Shown: piece after piece, positions 60,403 through 64,000 of the stretch
Position numbering within the stretch: the first letter of the stretch is position 1
Layout of the letters: every line of letters begins with the position of its first letter
NCBI RefSeq assembly: GCF_003850245.1
Contig: NZ_CP031015.1
Location: 806,001 to 870,000, forward strand
Direction: 5' to 3'
DNA from: Microbacterium sp. ABRD28
GTDB taxonomy: Bacteria; Actinomycetota; Actinomycetes; Actinomycetales; Microbacteriaceae
Length of the DNA: 64,000 nucleotides
Made by a program: the position numbers and the translations under genes
Notes under the pieces: generated by a model
Databases searched by the model: none
Told to the model about the DNA's origin: nothing
Seen by the model: only the letters and a program-made list of their open reading frames with translations

Positions 60403-60707
60403 TGCCGACCCCGGGATCGTCCGACCGCGAGAGCTGGCCGATGTTCGAGGTGTTCGTCCGCTCCGGGCGGGGCCTCAGCCACGTTCACGTCGGGTCGCTC
60501 CACGCGCCCGATCCCGAGCTGGCGCTGCGGAACGCCCGCGACCTCTACACGCGCCGGGGTGAGGGCACATCGGTCTGGGTGGTCCCGGCCGAGGCGATCA
60601 CCACCAGCGACCCCGACGCGAAGGGCGCGTTCTTCGAGTCGTCGTCGGGGAAGAACTTCCGCCACGCGTCGTACTACACAGCTTCTGAGGGGGTGCCGCA
60701 CCTGTGA
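60399..60707 (+). CDS. paaB: Phenylacetyl-CoA epoxidase subunit PaaB
   Basis: The 102-residue protein reads [45 protein letters not shown], the PaaB signature. PaaB bridges the catalytic and structural subunits. It overlaps paaA by 4 bases; the GTG at 60399 is directly followed by an ATG, so the first codon is uncertain by one. Confidence 0.95.
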   Translation: MMPTPGSSDRESWPMFEVFVRSGRGLSHVHVGSLHAPDPELALRNARDLYTRRGEGTSVWVVPAEAITTSDPDAKGAFFESSSGKNFRHASYYTASEGVPHL

Positions 60708-61558
60708 CCGGTCCCCAGGCCAGCGTCGACGCGCACCCGCACGTCGAGCCCCATCCCCACGTCGACGTGGTCGAGCACGAGCTCGCCGCTGAGATGCTCG
60801 GCGACGATGCGGCGCCTGCCACGCGCGACGTTGCCGAGTACGCCCTGTGGCTGGGCGATGACGCCCTGATCCTCTCGCAGCAGCTCATGCAGTGGGTCGC
60901 GCGGGCTCCCGAACTGGAAGAAGATGTGGCGCTGGCCAACATCGCGCTCGATCAGCTCGGCCATGCACGCTCGCTCCTCCGCTACGCCGGCACCGCCGAC
61001 GGGCGCAGCGAAGACGATCTGGCGTTCTGGCGCGACGACCTGCAGTTCCGGGCGGCGTGGCTCTTCTGCCAGCCCAACGGGGATTTCGCGCACACGATCG
61101 TCCGGCAGCTCGTCGCCGCGACCTTCCAGTTCGCCCTGTACTCCGCCCTGCAGTCCTCGGCCGACGCGACCTTCGCGGCGATCGCCGCCAAGGCGGTGAA
61201 GGAGGTCGAGTACCACCGCGACCACGCCGTGCAGTGGACGCTCCGGCTCGCCGGCGGCACCGACGAATCGCGGCGGCGCATGATCGTGGCCGTCGCGGAT
61301 ATCTGGCCGTATGTCGACGAGCTCTTCCGCGACGAACCCGTGATCGACCGCCTCGAGGGCATCGCGGTGCGGCCGTCGGCGCTGCGCGCCGAGGTCGATC
61401 GGGTGCTCGACGCGGTGTTCGCCGAGGCCGAGCTCACCCGCCCCGGCGTCGCGCCGTCGAGCGGAGGCGGACGCCGTGGCATCCCGTTCCCCGCTCTCGG
61501 CGGGATCCTCGCCGAGATGCAGGTCCTCGCCCGCGCGCACCCGGGGGCGACATGGTGA
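60704..61558 (+). CDS. paaC: Phenylacetyl-CoA epoxidase structural subunit PaaC
   Basis: The 284-residue protein is PaaC-like: AEYALWLGDDALILSQQLMQWVARAPELEEDVALANIALDQLGHAR near 45-90 and EVEYHRDHAVQWTLRLAGGT near 165-185. It has the ferritin-like fold and holds the PaaA catalytic subunit. A His-rich repeat (HPHVEPHPHVDVVEHE) opens the chain, which is unusual and may bind metal or be incidental. Confidence 0.95.
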   Translation: MTGPQASVDAHPHVEPHPHVDVVEHELAAEMLGDDAAPATRDVAEYALWLGDDALILSQQLMQWVARAPELEEDVALANIALDQLGHARSLLRYAGTADGRSEDDLAFWRDDLQFRAAWLFCQPNGDFAHTIVRQLVAATFQFALYSALQSSADATFAAIAAKAVKEVEYHRDHAVQWTLRLAGGTDESRRRMIVAVADIWPYVDELFRDEPVIDRLEGIAVRPSALRAEVDRVLDAVFAEAELTRPGVAPSSGGGRRGIPFPALGGILAEMQVLARAHPGATW

Positions 61559-62070
61559 GCGTCCGCGACACCGCAGGCACCCGCCCCGCGCCCGATCTCG
61601 ACGCCGCCCGGCGCATCGCCGGCGCGGTCGCCGACCCCGAGGTGCCGGTGCTGACGATCGCCGACCTCGGCATTCTCCGCGACGTCGCGGTCGACGGCGA
61701 CACGGTGACGGTGACGCTCACCCCGACCTACTCCGGATGCCCCGCGGTCGACGCGATCCGAGACGACGTCGTGCTGGCCCTCACCCGCGCGGGCTTCGCC
61801 CGCGTCGACGTGCGCCTGACGCTCGCCCCCGCGTGGACGACCGACTGGATGAGCGAGGACGGCAAGGCGAAGCTCCGGGCCTACGGCATCGCCCCGCCGA
61901 CGGGCCGCGCCGCGGCGCGCGGCCCCATCCCCGTCACGCTCGGCGTGGCGTGCCCCCGCTGCGGGACGCTGCACACCCGCGAGGTGTCGCGGTTCGGGTC
62001 GACGGCGTGCAAGGCGTTGTACGAATGCCAGGAGTGCGGCGAGCCCTTCGATCACTTCAAGGTGCACTGA
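61552..62070 (+). CDS. paaD: PaaD, MIP18-type Fe-S assembly factor for the epoxidase
   Basis: Residues about 15-110 of 172 form the DUF59/MIP18 domain (VADPEVPVLTIADLGILRDV, TPTYSGCPAVDAIRDD). A C-terminal zinc ribbon has CPRCG and CQECG with a further Cys between. PaaD is required to make the epoxidase reductase functional. It overlaps paaC by 7 bases. Confidence 0.95.
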   Translation: MVSVRDTAGTRPAPDLDAARRIAGAVADPEVPVLTIADLGILRDVAVDGDTVTVTLTPTYSGCPAVDAIRDDVVLALTRAGFARVDVRLTLAPAWTTDWMSEDGKAKLRAYGIAPPTGRAAARGPIPVTLGVACPRCGTLHTREVSRFGSTACKALYECQECGEPFDHFKVH

Positions 62071-62083
62071 GGAGCGTCCCCCC

Positions 62084-63241
62084 GTGAGTACCGCACGGGC
62101 GACCGACGAGGTCGCCGAAACCCTCCTCGCCAACGCCCGCGGCGGAGGATCTCGCCGTCGCGCCCGCTTCCACACCCTCGAAGTGAGTGGGGTGCGTCGG
62201 CTCACCGACGACGCGGTCGAGGTGACCTTCGCGGTGCCGCCCGAGCTCGACGACGAGTACGCGTTCCTCCCCGGCCAGCACGTCGCTCTGCGCGCACACC
62301 TCGACGGCGACGAACTGCGACGGTCGTACTCGCTGTGTCGGCCGCCGGCACCCGGATCGATCAGCGTGGCGATCAAGCGCGACGCTGGCGGCCGGTTCTC
62401 CACCTGGGCGCAGACGGGTCTCCAGCCGGGAGAGCGCATCGACGTGATGAGTCCGCAGGGCTCTTTCACCTCCTCGCTCGCCGACCTCGATGGTGCCCAC
62501 GTCGCCGGGATCGCCGCGGGGTCGGGCATCACCCCGCTCATGGCGCTGGCCACCGCGGTGCTCGGCCGGTCGACCTCGTCGCGGTTCACCCTGGTGTACG
62601 CCAACCGTTCGTCGGCCGACGTCATGTTCCTCGACGACCTCGCCGACCTGAAAGACCGCTACCCGACCCGACTCGCGGTGCACCACGTCTTCTCCCGGGA
62701 GGAGCGGACGGCGCCGCTCCTGTCAGGACGCCTCGATGACGAGCGCATCCGGGGGATCTTCTCCCGTGTCGTCCTCCCCGACACCGTGGACGAGTGGTTC
62801 CTGTGTGGACCGCTGGAGTTGGTCGACCGGTGCCGCACGGCACTGACGGATGCCGGGGTGCCGCGCGACCGCGTGCGCTTCGAGCTGTTCACGACCGGCG
62901 TCGATGGTTCCTTGGAATCGGCGGTCGCGCCGCCCCCGCGTCCGCGGGCCGACGAGCCGGTGCACCGCATCGACCTGCGCCTCGACGGGCAGAGTGCGAG
63001 CGTCGCCTCGCCGGTCCATGCGCGCGAGACGGTCCTCGCCGCGGCACTGCGGGTGCGGCCTGATGCGCCGTATTCGTGCTCTGGGGGCGTGTGCGGCACC
63101 TGTCGTGCGCGCCTCGTCGACGGTGCGGTCACGATGGACGAGAACTACGCGCTCGAGCCCGACGAGATCGCCGCGGGGTACATCCTCACCTGCCAGTCGC
63201 GGCCCACGACCGAGCGGGTGGTCGTCGACTACGACGTGTGA
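62084..63241 (+). CDS. paaE: Phenylacetyl-CoA epoxidase reductase PaaE
   Basis: The 385-residue reductase has an FAD-binding barrel (RRSYSLCRPP near 84), an NAD(P)H domain (AGIAAGSGITPLMALA near 140-155) and a C-terminal plant-type [2Fe-2S] domain with Cys332, Cys337, Cys340 and Cys370. It passes electrons from NADPH to PaaA. It ends the paa unit; a large palindrome follows. Confidence 0.96.
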   Translation: MSTARATDEVAETLLANARGGGSRRRARFHTLEVSGVRRLTDDAVEVTFAVPPELDDEYAFLPGQHVALRAHLDGDELRRSYSLCRPPAPGSISVAIKRDAGGRFSTWAQTGLQPGERIDVMSPQGSFTSSLADLDGAHVAGIAAGSGITPLMALATAVLGRSTSSRFTLVYANRSSADVMFLDDLADLKDRYPTRLAVHHVFSREERTAPLLSGRLDDERIRGIFSRVVLPDTVDEWFLCGPLELVDRCRTALTDAGVPRDRVRFELFTTGVDGSLESAVAPPPRPRADEPVHRIDLRLDGQSASVASPVHARETVLAAALRVRPDAPYSCSGGVCGTCRARLVDGAVTMDENYALEPDEIAAGYILTCQSRPTTERVVVDYDV

Positions 63242-63307
63242 CGTCGCGCCCCGCGGCGCGGCTGCGCCCCGTTCATCCGTCGCGCCCCGCGGCGGGGCAG
63301 CGGCTCG
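63242..63307. repeat. Short tandem-like repeats after paaE
   Basis: CGTCGCGCCCCGCGGCG occurs twice (63242 and 63280), each followed at a short distance by GTTCATCCGTCGC. The second GTTCATCCGTCG forms the left arm of the large palindrome. Confidence 0.6.
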
Positions 63308-63366
63308 TTCATCCGTCGCAGATGTACGCCTTTGGGGCCTCAAAACGTACATATCCGACGGATGAA
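63308..63366. repeat. Large interrupted palindrome (REP-like)
   Basis: Three nested arm pairs line up: TTCATCCGTCG with CGACGGATGAA (11 bp), ATGTACG with CGTACAT (7 bp), and TTTG with CAAA (4 bp), with 2-3 base bulges between. It lies between the convergent paaE and ROK genes. It could end transcription from both sides or be a dispersed repeat unit. Confidence 0.8.
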
Positions 63367-63415
63367 AGGTGGGAGGGGTCGGGTTGCGCGGCGCGGGCGG
63401 CCTGGTGCGGCAGCG

Positions 63416-64000
63416 TCAGAGCAGGTCGGCGCGGGCGCGCAGCGCCGCGGCGCCGAGGAGCGGCCCGTCCGCCGACAGGCCCGAGGGCCGGACCATGACC
63501 GGCCGGGTGCGGGGGAGCGCGCTCCACCGGATGACGGCGGCATCGACGAGGTCGAGATAGTCGGTGCGCACGCGTGAGAATCCGCCGCCGATCGCCACGA
63601 CCTCGAGGTCGACCAGGGCGGACACGCTCGCGATCGCCTGTCCCACGGCCTCGGCAGAACGCCGGGTGGCCGTGTCGGCGACCGGGTCGCCGGCGGCCAC
63701 GGCGGCCGCCAGGTCTTCTCCGGTCTCGCCCCGCCAGCCGTGACGGCGGGCCCAGGCTACGGTCGCGGGGCCGGACGCCGTCTCCTCCAGCGTCGTCCCC
63801 TCGCTCCCTGCGGGCTCGACACCCGCATCCCGGGCACCTGCTGCGCGCTCGCCCCCGGCGCCCGCACCCGCGTCCCCCGCGCGCCAGGGGTCCACGACGT
63901 GGAGCTGACCGACGTGTCCGGCGTTGCCCGTCGTCCCCGACAGTAGCCGCCCGTCGACGATGAGTCCGCCGCCGACGCCGGTCGAGACGACCATGCCGAG
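63416..64000 (-). CDS. ROK-family sugar kinase or repressor, 5' part beyond the window
   Basis: The visible 194 C-terminal residues read LGMVVSTGVGGGLIVDGRLLSG and TTGNAGHVGQLHVV, the ROK phosphate and substrate region with the His of GHVGQ. A variable, Gly/Ala-rich insert follows in place of the usual zinc-binding Cys cluster, so the zinc motif seems lost. Then come the C-terminal helices VVAIGGGFSRV. The start is past 64000, so it is not clear whether an N-terminal DNA-binding domain exists. Confidence 0.88.
   Translation of the reverse strand, partial: LGMVVSTGVGGGLIVDGRLLSGTTGNAGHVGQLHVVDPWRAGDAGAGAGGERAAGARDAGVEPAGSEGTTLEETASGPATVAWARRHGWRGETGEDLAAAVAAGDPVADTATRRSAEAVGQAIASVSALVDLEVVAIGGGFSRVRTDYLDLVDAAVIRWSALPRTRPVMVRPSGLSADGPLLGAAALRARADLL

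Noticed and set aside
1..64000. CRISPR array, toxin-antitoxin pair or phage defence system
   Set aside because: No regularly spaced repeats, no Cas, restriction-modification or toxin motifs were seen on either strand.

Overview
The window looks like chromosomal DNA of a high-GC actinobacterium, most likely Microbacteriaceae (Microbacterium-like). The basis is strongly GC-biased codons, frequent GTG and TTG starts, many 4-bp ATGA or GTGA gene overlaps, and familiar actinobacterial families (DUF6325, maltokinase, ArsR-ArsC fusion, paa operon). The genus is an inference. No phage module, integrase, CRISPR array or rRNA operon was seen.

Layout. (1) 1-28.7 kb is an accessory region behind a tRNA-Ser(CGA) gene. 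The 3' end of the tRNA recurs at 21562-21576 and 28695-28716, which splits the region into two tandem segments. Segment A (about 91-21561) holds a LacI-controlled glycoside cluster: an exported protein of unknown function, a LacI regulator, a sugar ABC importer, GH130 and GH2 beta-mannoside enzymes, a Gfo/Idh/MocA oxidoreductase, a class I aldolase, a PfkB-kinase/mannose-6-phosphate-isomerase fusion, a DUF4432 epimerase-like protein and an FAD/Fe-S 2-hydroxyacid dehydrogenase. An MFS pseudogene and nested IS3 and IS481 remnants follow. Three copies of an ACAACGTTGT palindrome mark a probable LacI regulon. Segment B (about 21577-28694) is a sulfur/methionine cassette: FMN monooxygenase, MetY-type sulfhydrylase, flavin reductase, sulfurtransferase, and a DUF1852 (MesX-like) plus short MetE-like (MesD-like) pair, which suggests folate-independent methionine synthesis.

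(2) 28.9-47.8 kb looks like ordinary chromosome: regulators, SnoaL-like proteins, DUF2252, a K+/H+ antiporter with a C-terminal UBP zinc finger, an ABC exporter with its TetR regulator, PdxH, YaeQ, a PEBP protein, a universal stress protein, and a GH13 enzyme facing a maltokinase. (3) 47.9-53.0 kb is an arsenic region: an ArsR-ArsC fusion, two further ArsC-like proteins and an aquaporin on one operon, then an acetyltransferase and a flavoprotein divergent from a second ArsR. No ArsB or Acr3 pump is present.

(4) 53.0-63.2 kb is a phenylacetate catabolic region: a TetR regulator, a MarR gene divergent from a frameshifted EamA exporter, then two paa transcription units (hydratase, dehydrogenase, paaZ, paaI; and paaABCDE). 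Each unit starts with a 17-bp-spaced promoter that runs straight into a near-identical 19-bp operator. A large palindrome follows, and the window ends inside a ROK-family gene.
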